Assembly: GCF_014076845.1 (NCBI RefSeq)
Contig: NZ_JACGUT010000073.1
Location: 1-64,000 of the forward strand
DNA: 64,000 nt
Source: Colwellia sp. MB3u-41
GTDB taxonomy: Bacteria; Pseudomonadota; Gammaproteobacteria; Enterobacterales; Alteromonadaceae
Direction of reading: 5' to 3'
Under the pieces are notes generated by a model that worked only from the letters and a program-made list of their open reading frames with translations, did no database searches and was not told the origin of the DNA. The translations under genes and the position numbers were made by a program. Of the stretch, positions 1 to 9,668 are shown in pieces (the stretch's first letter is position 1; the number at the start of each line of letters is the position of its first letter).

Positions 1-43
1 ATAAAAATAAAAATAAAAATAAAAATAAAAATAAAAATAAAAA
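1..43. repeat. Hexanucleotide simple repeat (ATAAAA)n
   Basis: Seven tandem hexamers ATAAAA, with T at every sixth base from position 2 to 38, run up to the left window edge, so the array may be longer. The copies are perfect. Such tracts can change length by slipped-strand pairing. It lies about 260 bases before the next gene, so a role in that gene's expression is only a possibility. Confidence 0.85.
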
Positions 44-306
44 GTATTAGCGATAGTAGTTACTGTTTGCAGAGCTACACCTCCGCAAGTAATAACAACG
101 ACGATTACTCTCCCTCAATAGGTTAAATAGTAATATGGTTAAATATACGGCAAGCTTAAAAGAAATTCATGATTTGAGAAGCTCTACAAGTATGAATAGA
201 CATCACTAGTGGAGTTATTGGACATCAAATGAGCTTGAAACCTTTTTTTAATTTCATAATCTCGTTCTTTTATCACCTAAATAAGACATTTTCTTCATAG
301 TTTTTT
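44..306. other. Stretch without an identifiable gene
   Basis: No convincing reading frame, RNA or repeat was found here. A short open stretch (41-121) ends at a TAG and has no start or recognisable product. The sequence is AT-rich and holds no clear terminator. The promoter of the following gene must lie in or before this stretch, but no strong -35/-10 pair stands out. Confidence 0.5.
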
Positions 307-2829
307 ATGGGAAGTACATTAAGGTTTTTTTACATGACATATGATTTACAACGAAAATTTGAAAACGAAAAAAAACAAAATAGACTGCTACTAGATATCA
401 TCAATGCTATTCCTGAGCCTGTTTTTGCAAAAGATTCTTATGGTAATTTTATTTTTGCTAATAAAACGCTTGCTGACTTTTATAATACAACATCACAAAA
501 AATAATTGGCAAAGACGACTCTTATTTTACTGGTAATACAGAGCAGACCAATCAATTGTTAGAAAGTGTAAAAATCGTTATCAACAGTAAAAAAAATCAA
601 GTTTTTTATGAAGATGCTACCGACATTAAAACAGGAGAAAATCATAATTTTCATTCTGTAAATGCGCCTTTCATTAACTGTAAAGGAGAAGAAAATGTCG
701 TGATTATTGCAACTGATGTCACTGATATTATTGCCTTAAAAAATCAAGCAGAAAAAAATGAAAGAAGGCTAACTGCTGTTTTAGATATTTCGAGTGAAGG
801 CCTGTGGGAATGGAATACTCAAACTAATGATGTATTCCACAATAAAAATTGGGAAATGATCACTGGTGTGGTTGATATCGAAAATTCGTTTGATGAATTT
901 CAACATTGTATTTTTGAAGAGGATAAAGCTCAAGTAAATAGAGCACTGGACCGGTTACTCGAAGAAAACATACCCTATAGTCTTGAATATAGAATGGTAC
1001 GCCCAAACGACGATAAACAAATCTGGATTTGGGACAGAGGTGTAGTGCTTGAACATAATGAGCAAGGTAAACCTTTGTGGGTAGTCGGTATAATTCAAGA
1101 CATTACAGAGCAGAAAAATGCTAAAGAGAAATTAACACTAGCTGCGAGCGTATTTACACATGCTCGTGAAAGCATCGCTATCAGTGATGCTGCGGGTAAA
1201 GTACTTGATATGAATGAGACTTTTACTCATATAACAGGCTATAGCCGAGAAGAATGTATTGGTAAATTCATACAGAATTTTCATTTTGGACGCCAATCAC
1301 TTGAGCTCGACGCTGATATGTGGAAAGCGCTAGTAATAGAAGGTTTCTGGTCTGGTGAAATATGGAGCCGTCGTAAAAATGGCGAAGTGTATGCGGAAAT
1401 GAAAACTATCACTGCTGTACGTGATGAAAACGGTATCACTACTCATTATGTATCCTTGGGTAATGACATTACCCTAACAAAAAAACATCAAGAGCAACTA
1501 GAGCATATGGCTCACTACGATATACTTACTGATTTACCGAACCGTGCATTATTGGCAGACCGATTATCCCAAGCCATGTTGCAGTGCAGTCGTCAGAAAC
1601 AGTCTATCGCTGTCGTATTCCTTGATTTAGATGGGTTCAAAGTAATCAATGATACTTATGGGCATAGTAGGGGTGATGAATTACTGATTGCACTATCAAA
1701 GCGTATGAAGGAAACGTTGCGTAAAGGTGATAGCTTAGCCCGCATTGGCGGTGATGAATTTGTAATAGTATTAGCTGGTTTAGCTGTAGTTGAAGATTGT
1801 TGGCCAATATTAGAGCGATTATTGCTTGCAGCGTCAGAGCCTGTAAAAGTCAATAATGTGGTCTTAAATGTATCAGCCAGTATTGGTGTCACCCTTTATC
1901 CGCAAGATAATGTTGATGCCGATTTACTCATCCGGCATGCCGACCAGGCCATGTATGCGGCTAAAGAATCAGGCAAAAATCGTTATCACCTATTTGATAT
2001 GGCCCAAGATGACGCACATAAAGTACAATTGGAAAGCTTAGAAGCTATTCGTAGCGCATTAGATAATCATCAATTTTTATTCTATTACCAGCCTAAGGTT
2101 CATATGCGGACAGGGTCGGTAATAGGTGTTGAGGCATTAATTCGTTGGCAACATCCAGAACGTGGACTGTTAAATCCAATCGATTTTTTACCTGACATTC
2201 AAGATACCCCTATGATGATTGAGCTAGGTGAGTGGGTTATTAACTCTGCACTGTCACAAATCAGCCAATGGCAAGCAATGGGGATTAATCTCCCTTTAAG
2301 CATTAGCGTAAACATTGCAGCAGTTCAATTACAGGAATCCGATTTCACACAGAAACTAAAGACAATGCTAGCAGCGTATCCTGATGTTAAACCACACCAT
2401 TTAGAACTAGAAATGCTGGAAACTAGCGCCTTAGAAGATGTACATCATGTCTCAACAACAATGAATGAGTGCATGGCGTTGGGAGTTAAATTTGCCTTAG
2501 ATGATTTTGGCACAGGCTATTCGTCTCTTACTCATCTTAGGCGATTGCCTGCAAATTTAATTAAGATAGACCAGAGCTTTGTTCGAGATATGTTGATTGA
2601 CGTGGATGATTTAGCCATTGTTGAAGGCGTGATAGCCTTAGCTAAATCATTTAAACGTAATGTGATTGCTGAAGGGGTGGAGACTATTGAACATGGTATC
2701 GCACTATTACAGCTTGGCTGTGAATTAGCCCAAGGTTATGGCATAGCCAGACCTATGCCTGCCAGTGATATTCCATCGTGGATTAAAAAATGGAAGCCCG
2801 ATGTGAGTTGGTTGAACTATTACAAGTAA
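307..2829 (+). CDS. PAS-PAS-PAS-GGDEF-EAL cyclic-di-GMP signalling protein
   Basis: A predicted cytoplasmic enzyme that makes and/or degrades cyclic di-GMP. About 840 residues: a short coiled start, three PAS-like sensor domains (roughly residues 30-140, 150-268 and 272-395), a GGDEF domain with an intact RIGGDEF motif near residue 479, and an EAL domain with EAL at about 609-611 and DDFGTGYSS at about 732. An RKGD inhibitory-site pattern (RxxD) sits five residues before GGDEF. Both catalytic signatures look intact, so either activity is possible. No membrane segment or receiver domain is seen. The ATG at 307 has no Shine-Dalgarno; the ATG at 334 follows TAAGG and is a credible alternative. 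Its 3' end overlaps a decayed OmpA-like gene on the other strand. Confidence 0.93.
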   Translation: MGSTLRFFYMTYDLQRKFENEKKQNRLLLDIINAIPEPVFAKDSYGNFIFANKTLADFYNTTSQKIIGKDDSYFTGNTEQTNQLLESVKIVINSKKNQVFYEDATDIKTGENHNFHSVNAPFINCKGEENVVIIATDVTDIIALKNQAEKNERRLTAVLDISSEGLWEWNTQTNDVFHNKNWEMITGVVDIENSFDEFQHCIFEEDKAQVNRALDRLLEENIPYSLEYRMVRPNDDKQIWIWDRGVVLEHNEQGKPLWVVGIIQDITEQKNAKEKLTLAASVFTHARESIAISDAAGKVLDMNETFTHITGYSREECIGKFIQNFHFGRQSLELDADMWKALVIEGFWSGEIWSRRKNGEVYAEMKTITAVRDENGITTHYVSLGNDITLTKKHQEQLEHMAHYDILTDLPNRALLADRLSQAMLQCSRQKQSIAVVFLDLDGFKVINDTYGHSRGDELLIALSKRMKETLRKGDSLARIGGDEFVIVLAGLAVVEDCWPILERLLLAASEPVKVNNVVLNVSASIGVTLYPQDNVDADLLIRHADQAMYAAKESGKNRYHLFDMAQDDAHKVQLESLEAIRSALDNHQFLFYYQPKVHMRTGSVIGVEALIRWQHPERGLLNPIDFLPDIQDTPMMIELGEWVINSALSQISQWQAMGINLPLSISVNIAAVQLQESDFTQKLKTMLAAYPDVKPHHLELEMLETSALEDVHHVSTTMNECMALGVKFALDDFGTGYSSLTHLRRLPANLIKIDQSFVRDMLIDVDDLAIVEGVIALAKSFKRNVIAEGVETIEHGIALLQLGCELAQGYGIARPMPASDIPSWIKKWKPDVSWLNYYK

Positions 2830-3418
2830 CAGGCTGAGTTTCACCAAAACCAATCACTTCAATTCTCTCTATAATAACACCTGCATTATTAAGGTAGGTA
2901 AAAAAAGACTGAGTGCGGCGTTCTGATAAACTCTGGTTTAGTGCATCAGAGCCAGAGCTATCAGTATGACCCGCAACGACCATCAAGGTTTTGTTGAATT
3001 CTTGTAATATTAAAACAACCGAATCTAAAACAGATAAGAAACGTTGATCAATATTGGCATTACCTGAAGGAGATGTAATATTGCCAGGCATAGTTAAGTT
3101 GATGTTATAACCTTCACGTTCAACACTAACACCTGAACCACGTAGTTTTTTTCTCAATTTAGCTTCTTGTGTATCCATATAATAACCAATACCACCAATA
3201 ATCTCAGCGTCGCAGCTTTCAACATTATACGATTACTTTTACCTATATTATCCTCATTTTTATTGACTAAATAGGCCGCTACAGCAGCAACACCTGCACT
3301 GATACCCGCACCTTTGGCGGTAATGGAAACTTTTACTCACCGTATATCGGTCAAAAGTAGCACAAGCGCTTAGGGCTAGAGAAGTTATTAGAGGAATAGT
3401 AAATTTTTTGATTTTGTT
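2783..3418 (-). pseudogene. Decayed OmpA-family (YiaD-like) outer-membrane lipoprotein gene
   Basis: Reading leftwards from about 3418, the sequence encodes a lipoprotein-like start ending in LSAC without an ATG. After a frameshift comes a glycine-zipper stretch (TAKGAGISAGVAA), and after another shift IGGIGYYMD leads into an open frame from 3178. That frame carries an OmpA peptidoglycan-binding core (HTDSSG, LSERRTQ, GFGETQP). Family members normally continue after GFGETQP with an NRRVEI-like end, but here the sequence becomes unrelated after TQPV and stops at 2783, inside the 3' end of the preceding GGDEF/EAL gene. The gene therefore has lost its start, has at least two frameshifts and a replaced C-terminus. 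Family assignment is confident; the exact subfamily is inferred. Confidence 0.75.
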
Positions 3419-3768
3419 CCTTAGGAGAGTGATTTATTAGTTTATGCATTGAGTGTATTAAACTAGAAAGGTTATTTTTGGTAACAATGCGGTGATTATA
3501 AATGCCTCGGCTTGTATATCTCTAAGCGTATTCATCTGTGATCTATGAAGGAATTAGAATTGCTGAGTATATCTTAGGCCAACGTTTCGCTTCAATCTAC
3601 TCTAATGTTGGAAGCAACTTAGTTGTAAGATTTATTTTTGTCGTTGGTTATCTGTTAAATTTAAGAAGTTTTGGCCATACAAAGTTTTTCAGTATAAATA
3701 CTAATGTTAACAAAGTGGCATAATTAAGAGTTAAACCACGCTCAGTAATCGGTTATGATTTTAGTAAT

Positions 3769-3912
3769 GAAAATGCATTAATCCGTATAGGGTATAAATT
3801 GCTCTGAACAAAGCAATATCAAAGCGCAATCAAAATTTTAGAGTGATCAATAAGAGAATTTCTCAACTACGCTAATGCTTATGACAGCTTAGCAGAAGCT
3901 TCTTACTTTAAT
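3769..3912 (+). pseudogene. Remnant of a TPR-containing protein
   Basis: One frame stays continuous for 48 codons except for TGA stops at 3805 and 3844. It reads ENALIRIGYKLL, then TKQYQSAIKILE, then NYANAYDSLAEASYF. This resembles the TPR tail found at the C-terminus of many beta-lactamase-family serine hydrolases (LGY.LL, then A.NVYDSLAEAY). Upstream in the same frame GYDFSNE continues the match for a few codons, but no start or catalytic domain remains. A 61-codon open frame just before it (3538-3723) has no recognisable family and may be part of the same debris. Call: dead gene fragment; family by recognition only. Confidence 0.55.
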
Positions 3913-4020
3913 TGAATCAGTCTGGTGTCGAAGATCGAAGGCACGATAAAGCTATAACCTATATATTTTAGAATAGGCCTATAACAGCTTAATTATTGTC
4001 CGTTGAATACTGATAAATTA

Positions 4021-4268
4021 TTAGCGTCCATAAAACTTTCTACCATATAAAACACCTGATTCATCTATAGATAAAGTTCCTCCCGATATTTAAATTGATA
4101 GACTTCTCTTAGAGCTAATTAATAGGTGCCGTCTATACTATAAGCTTTATCCCGCATAAAAGTGTCCGCTTGGAGGGATGATTTTGATTCATAAAAACAG
4201 ACTTCTTTGTAATAATAGCGTTTCAAGTAAGATCTAAGATATTTAATATTAATTGGAATTGAATATTA
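4021..4268 (-). pseudogene. Unrecognised decayed gene fragment
   Basis: Read on the minus strand from about 4265, codons give a protein-like stretch (YLKRYYYKEVCFYESKSSL, then ADTFMRDKAYSIDGTY), a TAA stop, then LALREVYQFKYR, and after a one-base shift SIDESGVLYGRKFYGR ending at a TAA at 4021. Composition and continuity look like former coding sequence with one nonsense change and one frameshift. I do not recognise the family. No start codon is visible. It sits between other gene relics, which supports decay rather than an active gene. Confidence 0.45.
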
Positions 4269-4350
4269 TCCGCAAATAGCCCCGTAATTCTTAATCTGAA
4301 TATGATAAAATAAAAATTACTCTAGTGTATATAGCGAAGAATTAGCGCAA

Positions 4351-5124
4351 ATGTCGACTCAAGAATTATTAGCACCAATCATGTCATTCTTAAAGTGCGA
4401 AACACCACAAGCATGGCTTGATGAGGCAGTTAAGCCAGAAAATCTATCTATCCTCCTGATCGATCACCTCGTTTGTGAGCTAAAAGCTGCGCAGTCGGCA
4501 ATGTTTTTGATCCGAAAATATGCCGTAGATAAAGAAAGTGGTGATGCACTATTAGCTTGGCTACAGCCTTTTGAGCAATTAATTTATAAAAGACAAGGCG
4601 ATTGGCGCTCGTTACCTTCAAAAAACAAGTTAACTAAAGCAATATTACCTAAGTCAGGTTCAGCTCACGGACAAAGCCTTATTGACAAAATGGTCTTATT
4701 GATTAAAGAAGAGTTACACCATTTTTATCAAGTACTAGAGATAATGGATGAATACGCTGTTGAATATCAAAGTATTACGCCATGTCGGTATGCGAAAGGT
4801 TTACTTCGCCATGTAAAATCTTTTGAACCTGATGCGATGGTAGATAAGTTAATTATAGGGGCTTTTATTGAGGCAAGATCATGTGAACGTTTTGCTAAAA
4901 TAGCACCACATGTTGATAAACGTCTTGGTGATTTCTATATTTCTTTATTGCGCTCTGAAGCTAGGCACTACCAAGACTATTTATCATTAGCGGCAGAGAT
5001 AGCCGGAAAAGACATTTCTGAACGAGTAAAGTACTTTGCCGATATTGAAGCGGCATTAATTATTAGCCCTGACGAAGACTTCAAGTTTCACAGTGGTTTA
5101 CTAACAAAAGCTGTTGAATTTTAG
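4351..5124 (+). CDS. miaE: tRNA 2-methylthio-N6-isopentenyladenosine hydroxylase MiaE
   Basis: MiaE is a non-heme diiron monooxygenase that hydroxylates the isopentenyl group of ms2i6A37 in tRNAs reading U-starting codons; it needs oxygen. The 257-residue protein is all-helical and shows the two halves of the ferritin-like iron site: an E with EELHHF in the middle, and EARSCERF followed about 30 residues later by SEARHYQDY. The length matches the family. The ATG at 4351 begins MSTQELLAPI, as expected. It stands alone between decayed genes, transcribed rightwards. No frameshift or missing ligand was noticed. Confidence 0.9.
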   Translation: MSTQELLAPIMSFLKCETPQAWLDEAVKPENLSILLIDHLVCELKAAQSAMFLIRKYAVDKESGDALLAWLQPFEQLIYKRQGDWRSLPSKNKLTKAILPKSGSAHGQSLIDKMVLLIKEELHHFYQVLEIMDEYAVEYQSITPCRYAKGLLRHVKSFEPDAMVDKLIIGAFIEARSCERFAKIAPHVDKRLGDFYISLLRSEARHYQDYLSLAAEIAGKDISERVKYFADIEAALIISPDEDFKFHSGLLTKAVEF

Positions 5125-5152
5125 TAAGAATTTTCTGGCTGTTGTGTGGCAA

Positions 5153-5447
5153 TCATACCGCCAAACCACAACAATTCTGCCCTGAATTTTTAGCTTTATA
5201 TAACGCTTGGTCTGCATTATTAAATAATGTCGACCACGTCATATTACTTTGCAGTTCGGCAACACCAATAGATACTGTTATTGGCGGCTAATTGAACATC
5301 TATTTTACTATTGAGGGATAAATATTTCTTTCGTGAAATAATAATATGCCACAGCGTAATGACTAGATTTAGATGCAACAGTATGAAAAATAATTAATTT
5401 TTTTCTTCTTCAGAAATAATCATAGCATGATGAAAATTCTCTTGCAT
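5153..5447 (-). pseudogene. Internally deleted diguanylate cyclase remnant
   Basis: On the minus strand, an ATG at 5447 is preceded by AAGGA at good spacing and opens MQENFHHAMIISEEEK, then the frame breaks. Further on, 5284-5153 encodes 43 residues plus stop that match the end of a GGDEF domain: PITVSIGVAEL, then LFNNADQALYKAKNSGQN. The catalytic GGDEF motif and most of the domain are missing between these pieces. I infer that a cyclase gene lost its middle; the GGDEF tail is confident, the link to the upstream start is not. The remaining bases up to 5596 hold nothing else I can identify. Confidence 0.6.
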
Positions 5448-5596
5448 AATACGTCCTTTTATTATTTCTTACCTCATAACGTTAATTAACAGTAAACTCA
5501 ATGTAAAAGTATATAGGAACAGGGGGGATAAATTTTTATTGACCAAGCTATAAGTGCTTTATATAAGTATCATTCAATTTAAAATAAACGTAATTT

Positions 5597-6352
5597 TTAG
5601 TCAGTTTTAAAGGCTTGTGAAAGTAATTCTATACTGTTTTCGGTTACTTTTAACCAAGCGCCTTGTTCATACCAGTCGCCTAGTACAATACGTTGAGCAG
5701 AAGCATTATTTGCTTGAATGTTATGGATGTTTGGACGATGGGTATGTCCGTGGATCATTAACTGACTCTTATATAACTCAAGTGCGTTTATAACTTCAGT
5801 TTCGGTAACGTCCATTATTTCTTGTGATTTCATTGCTGTTGCACTCGCACTTTTTATGCGATAGTTCTCTGCAATTTTTCGGCGTACAAATAAAGGTAAG
5901 TTTTTGATGATGGCTTGCCACCACCATGAACGTGACTTTTTTCTAAAGGCTTGATAGGCAATATCACGGGTACATAAGGTATCGCCGTGCATAATAACAA
6001 CAGGTTTACCGTATAAATTAATAAGATCAATTTCAGGTAATAACTGCATACCACAGGCTTTAGCATATTTTTTACCAAGTAAAAAATCGCGATTACCATG
6101 AATATAGTAAATACGAGTACTTAGCTTACTTAATGTTTTTAAGGCGTTGGAAACGTCTATAACAAAAGGATTTGTATCATCATCGCCAATCCAGTATTCA
6201 AATAAATCACCTAATATGTAAAGCGTTTCGGCTTTAGGTGCATCATTTTTAAGGAATGACAAAAAACAGGCCGTGATATCAGGCCTATTTTGAGCTAAAT
6301 GTAAGTCGGCAATAAAATAGGTTACCGACTCTTTTAATTCTCTACTAGTCAC
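5597..6352 (-). CDS. lpxH: UDP-2,3-diacylglucosamine diphosphatase LpxH
   Basis: LpxH cleaves UDP-2,3-diacylglucosamine to lipid X and UMP in lipid A synthesis, at the inner face of the cytoplasmic membrane. The 251-residue protein carries the calcineurin-like metallophosphatase motifs in order: FIADLHL (residues 13-19), GDLFEYWIGDD, HGNRDF, HGDTLCT and HGHTHRP. All metal ligands appear present. The start is GTG at 6352, nine bases after the ppiB stop, so the two genes form an operon as in other gammaproteobacteria; no in-frame ATG precedes the first motif. Confidence 0.95.
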   Translation of the reverse strand: MTSRELKESVTYFIADLHLAQNRPDITACFLSFLKNDAPKAETLYILGDLFEYWIGDDDTNPFVIDVSNALKTLSKLSTRIYYIHGNRDFLLGKKYAKACGMQLLPEIDLINLYGKPVVIMHGDTLCTRDIAYQAFRKKSRSWWWQAIIKNLPLFVRRKIAENYRIKSASATAMKSQEIMDVTETEVINALELYKSQLMIHGHTHRPNIHNIQANNASAQRIVLGDWYEQGAWLKVTENSIELLSQAFKTD

Positions 6353-6361
6353 TGAATGAAA

Positions 6362-6853
6362 TTAATCAATAATCGTAGATTCAATGATGATTTCTTCTTT
6401 TGGTACATCGTCATGACCGTGTAAACGGCCTGTATCAACTAATGTCATTTTATCAACAATGTCCATGCCTTCAACAACTTCAGCAAAAACACAGTAACCC
6501 CAACCTTGTACCGTTTCGCTTTTAAAATCTAAAAAGTCGTTGTCACTTAAGTTAATAAAGAATTGTGCAGAAGCGGAATGTGGCTCTTGTGTTCTTGCCA
6601 TCGCTAAAGTGCCACGCTTATTGCTTAAGCCATTGTTCGCTTCGTTTTGAATGGTTTCACGAGAATCTTTTTCTTCTAAACCTGAAGCAAAACCACCACC
6701 CTGTGCCATAAACCCATTAATAACACGGTGAAAAATAGTGCCATTATAAAAGCCATCTTCAACATATTGTTGAAAGTTTTTTGCCGTAAGGGGTGCTTTA
6801 TCAACGTTTAATAAAATTTTGATATCGCCTAAATTTGTTTTTAAAGTGATCAT
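6362..6853 (-). CDS. ppiB: Peptidyl-prolyl cis-trans isomerase B (cyclophilin)
   Basis: A cytoplasmic cyclophilin that speeds proline isomerisation during protein folding. Its 163 residues match E. coli PpiB in length and lack a signal peptide. Cyclophilin signatures are visible: [15 protein letters not shown] with the catalytic Arg, [15 protein letters not shown] and [14 protein letters not shown]. First gene of a two-gene unit with lpxH; divergent from cysS across a 190-base spacer. Confidence 0.95.
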   Translation of the reverse strand: MITLKTNLGDIKILLNVDKAPLTAKNFQQYVEDGFYNGTIFHRVINGFMAQGGGFASGLEEKDSRETIQNEANNGLSNKRGTLAMARTQEPHSASAQFFINLSDNDFLDFKSETVQGWGYCVFAEVVEGMDIVDKMTLVDTGRLHGHDDVPKEEIIIESTIID

Positions 6854-7043
6854 TTTATTTACTCTTCAATTTCGATGGGCGAATTGTAAACGAAAGCACA
6901 GAACTGTAAAGAAAACTTATGGATATTCTCATGTTAAATAATGACCCTAGCACTTTGTTCGGGTACAATTATCGAAAAATCGTTGATTTTTTATTAATGA
7001 ATAATACCTTATATTTTAATCGTAAACGGAGCCAGAAAATCTT

Positions 7044-8429
7044 ATGTTACAGATATACAATACATTAACCCGTCAGAAGGAAGTTTTTACCCCAATTGAA
7101 GCAGGTAAAGTCGGTTTGTATGTATGTGGTTGTACTGTTTACGATTTATGCCATATCGGTCATGGTCGAACCTATATTAGCTTTGACAATATCGCTAGAT
7201 ATTTACGATTTAGCGGTTATGACGTAAATTATGTTCGTAACATCACTGATGTTGAAGATAAAATAATTAAACGTGCACAAGAAAATAACGAAACACCCGA
7301 TCAGCTTACCGAGCGAACTATTGCATTGATGCATGAAGATTTTGACGCATTGAATATACAGCGACCGGATCTTGAACCAAGAGTGACTACTCACATGGAC
7401 GAAATAATTGCCATGATAGTTACCCTTGTAGAAAAAGATCATGCTTATGTTGCAGATAGTGGCGATGTGTTATTTGCCGTTTCTAGTTATGAAGACTATG
7501 GCAAACTTAGTGGACAAAATTTAGAGCAATTACAAGCAGGCTCTCGTGTTGAAGTTGACGAAAGTAAAAAGTCACCACTAGATTTTGTTTTATGGAAGTC
7601 AGCTAAACTGGGTGAGCCGAGTTGGGGATCACCATGGGGAGCAGGGCGCCCTGGTTGGCATATCGAATGTTCTGCTATGAGTGCGAAAGAGCTAGGTCGT
7701 CACTTCGATATTCATGGTGGTGGTTCAGATTTACAGTTTCCACATCATGAAAATGAAGTAGCACAAAGTTGCTGTGCACTTGACACGCCTTATGTTAACT
7801 ATTGGATCCATACCGGTATGGTGCAAGTTGACCAAGAAAAAATGTCAAAATCACTTAATAACTTTTTCACTATTCGTGATGTGTTAACACAATATGATTC
7901 AGAAACCGTAAGGTTCTTTTTAACATCAGGACATTACCGTAGTCAGTTGAATTACTCTACTGATAATCTCGACCAAGCTCGTTCTGGCTTAGAGCGTATA
8001 TATACTGCTTTGCGTGAGGTTGATGTACTTGCTGATTTTTCTTTAGATAAGAACGATGTTTATGTTAGCGCATTTATTAAAGTCATGAATGACGACTTTA
8101 ATACGCCACAAGCTTTAGCGGTATTATTTGATTTAGCCAAAGAGTTAAATGTTGCTAAAAATACTGATAGTGACAGAGCCCCCTATTTAGCAGCAACACT
8201 CAAAGGGTTAGGTGATTTAATTGGTTTGTTACAATTACCTCCAGCAAGCTTTTTACAAGGTGAAGGTGACAATGATGAAGTTGCTGAAGTTGAGGCGTTA
8301 ATTAAGCAACGTAATGATGCCAGAGTAAGTAAAAACTGGGCATCAGCTGATGAAGCTCGCGATAAGTTAGCGGTGATGAATATTATTGTTGAAGACAGTG
8401 CAGGCAAAACAACTTGGCGTAAAGGCTAA
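7044..8429 (+). CDS. cysS: Cysteinyl-tRNA synthetase
   Basis: Charges tRNA-Cys with cysteine. The 461-residue class I synthetase has the N-terminal zinc Cys in YVCGCTVYD, the HIGH-type motif [13 protein letters not shown] (about residue 33), WHIECSAMS and HHENE zinc-ligand regions, and the KMSKS loop near residue 266. Length is typical. The ATG at 7044 gives [13 protein letters not shown], the usual family start. It is followed by a strong terminator and is probably monocistronic. Confidence 0.97.
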   Translation: MLQIYNTLTRQKEVFTPIEAGKVGLYVCGCTVYDLCHIGHGRTYISFDNIARYLRFSGYDVNYVRNITDVEDKIIKRAQENNETPDQLTERTIALMHEDFDALNIQRPDLEPRVTTHMDEIIAMIVTLVEKDHAYVADSGDVLFAVSSYEDYGKLSGQNLEQLQAGSRVEVDESKKSPLDFVLWKSAKLGEPSWGSPWGAGRPGWHIECSAMSAKELGRHFDIHGGGSDLQFPHHENEVAQSCCALDTPYVNYWIHTGMVQVDQEKMSKSLNNFFTIRDVLTQYDSETVRFFLTSGHYRSQLNYSTDNLDQARSGLERIYTALREVDVLADFSLDKNDVYVSAFIKVMNDDFNTPQALAVLFDLAKELNVAKNTDSDRAPYLAATLKGLGDLIGLLQLPPASFLQGEGDNDEVAEVEALIKQRNDARVSKNWASADEARDKLAVMNIIVEDSAGKTTWRKG

Positions 8430-8462
8430 TCAAAAGTTGTTAATACTTAATGCGAGTAACCC

Positions 8463-8498
8463 AAAACCTCATTTACAAATTTGTAACTGAGGTTTTTT
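8463..8498 (+). terminator. Rho-independent terminator after cysS
   Basis: AAAACCTCA and TGAGGTTTT form the outer stem, an inner TTACAAATTTGTAA is itself self-complementary, and a T-run follows. It lies 33 bases after the cysS stop. Confidence 0.85.
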
Positions 8499-8574
8499 AG
8501 TTTTAGTGGGAGTCTTTTTATCTAGGCGAGGGGATATTGGAGTCATAAAAAGGTGACAGTAGAATACAATAGGG

Positions 8575-9345
8575 TTATTTGTGGATGGCTGTCCAATGTG
8601 CAATGATTTTAGCTATTTCACCATTTTGTACTAATGTGGTGATGGCATCATTAATACGATTAAGTGTTTCAATGGTACACGACTGGCGACTTAACATAAT
8701 ATGAATAGTATCTTGATATATTTCCAAGGGATGTATTTCAAATTCACCTTGCAATGAGTACTTTTCAGAGAACGCTTTCATCGTCACCGGATCGACCAAA
8801 ACCCCGTCAATATGACCTTTTAATAATAGCGCCACATTTTGTTCTAGGTCGATAACGTTATTAATATGGGCATGAAAGGCTTTTGTTGTAATTAGTTTTT
8901 GATATTCTTTACCGTAATAATAGCCACCCTCAACACCAATCATATAATCAGCACTAGAAAGATCGCTTAATTTTTTTAGCTTTATTTTCTGAGCCGTTCC
9001 TTTTTTAACAAAAAGGTTAACTTTCTCAAGTCTGTAAGGTATAGAAAAATATGCAGTTTGTTCGCGCTCAGCTGAATGAGAGGCACCCATTGCCATATCT
9101 ATTTTACCAGTTTTTATATATTGTAAATGTCTTTTCCAAGGGATTTCTGTGAATGTTACTTTAAGGGTAGACTCTTTAATAATTGCATTGAAAATATCGA
9201 AATCTAAACCCACAAGTTCTTGTTGCTTATTATGATACTGGTATGGATACCACAATTCCCACCCTACCGCATAATCTCTTGATGGGGCTTCATTAGCTGA
9301 ACCATGAAAAGTTAATACAAGAGCAAAAATTAAATATTTTTTCAT
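8575..9345 (-). CDS. Periplasmic solute-binding protein, family 3 (amino-acid type)
   Basis: A 256-residue protein with a short signal peptide (cleavage expected after about residue 17) and a type-II periplasmic binding fold: GLDFDIFNAIIKES, then EIPWKRHLQYIKTGKIDMAMGAS near residues 62-85. Such proteins bind amino acids or similar small molecules. No permease or ATPase gene adjoins it, so it may serve a distant transporter or act as a stand-alone sensor-type protein, which is common in Alteromonadales. Ligand unknown. A similar orphan lies at 38603-39343. Confidence 0.8.
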   Translation of the reverse strand: MKKYLIFALVLTFHGSANEAPSRDYAVGWELWYPYQYHNKQQELVGLDFDIFNAIIKESTLKVTFTEIPWKRHLQYIKTGKIDMAMGASHSAEREQTAYFSIPYRLEKVNLFVKKGTAQKIKLKKLSDLSSADYMIGVEGGYYYGKEYQKLITTKAFHAHINNVIDLEQNVALLLKGHIDGVLVDPVTMKAFSEKYSLQGEFEIHPLEIYQDTIHIMLSRQSCTIETLNRINDAITTLVQNGEIAKIIAHWTAIHK

Positions 9346-9668
9346 ATCTCATCTCCTTGGTTAAATTAGTGAGAGGACTTACTTTAAATGCTACCGCTGA
9401 ATTTGTCGATTAAAGCTTTTATAGGACAATCTAGAGTGGCTTTCGTTGCTTTGAACCTATTATCTTCTTACCTTGGCATCAGTCTTATTTAAAAGTAAAA
9501 AACAGTCAATCACTCTAACTTTGATTAAGTGTAATCGTGTTATTTGTATTTGGCTATTTTTATTGAAAGTAACAGATGTTAATGATTAAAAACTGAAAAG
9601 CAACAATGTTGCATTTACAATATCGTTGCTTTATATTCATGTTTATAGATCAATACTCGGAGAGCGTT

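Noticed and set aside
3538-3723. 61-codon plus-strand frame between relics
   Set aside because: No recognised family and no ribosome site; treated as part of gene debris, not as a gene.
5854-6099. 81-codon minus-strand frame overlapping lpxH
   Set aside because: Same strand but a different frame within lpxH, which has all its catalytic motifs.
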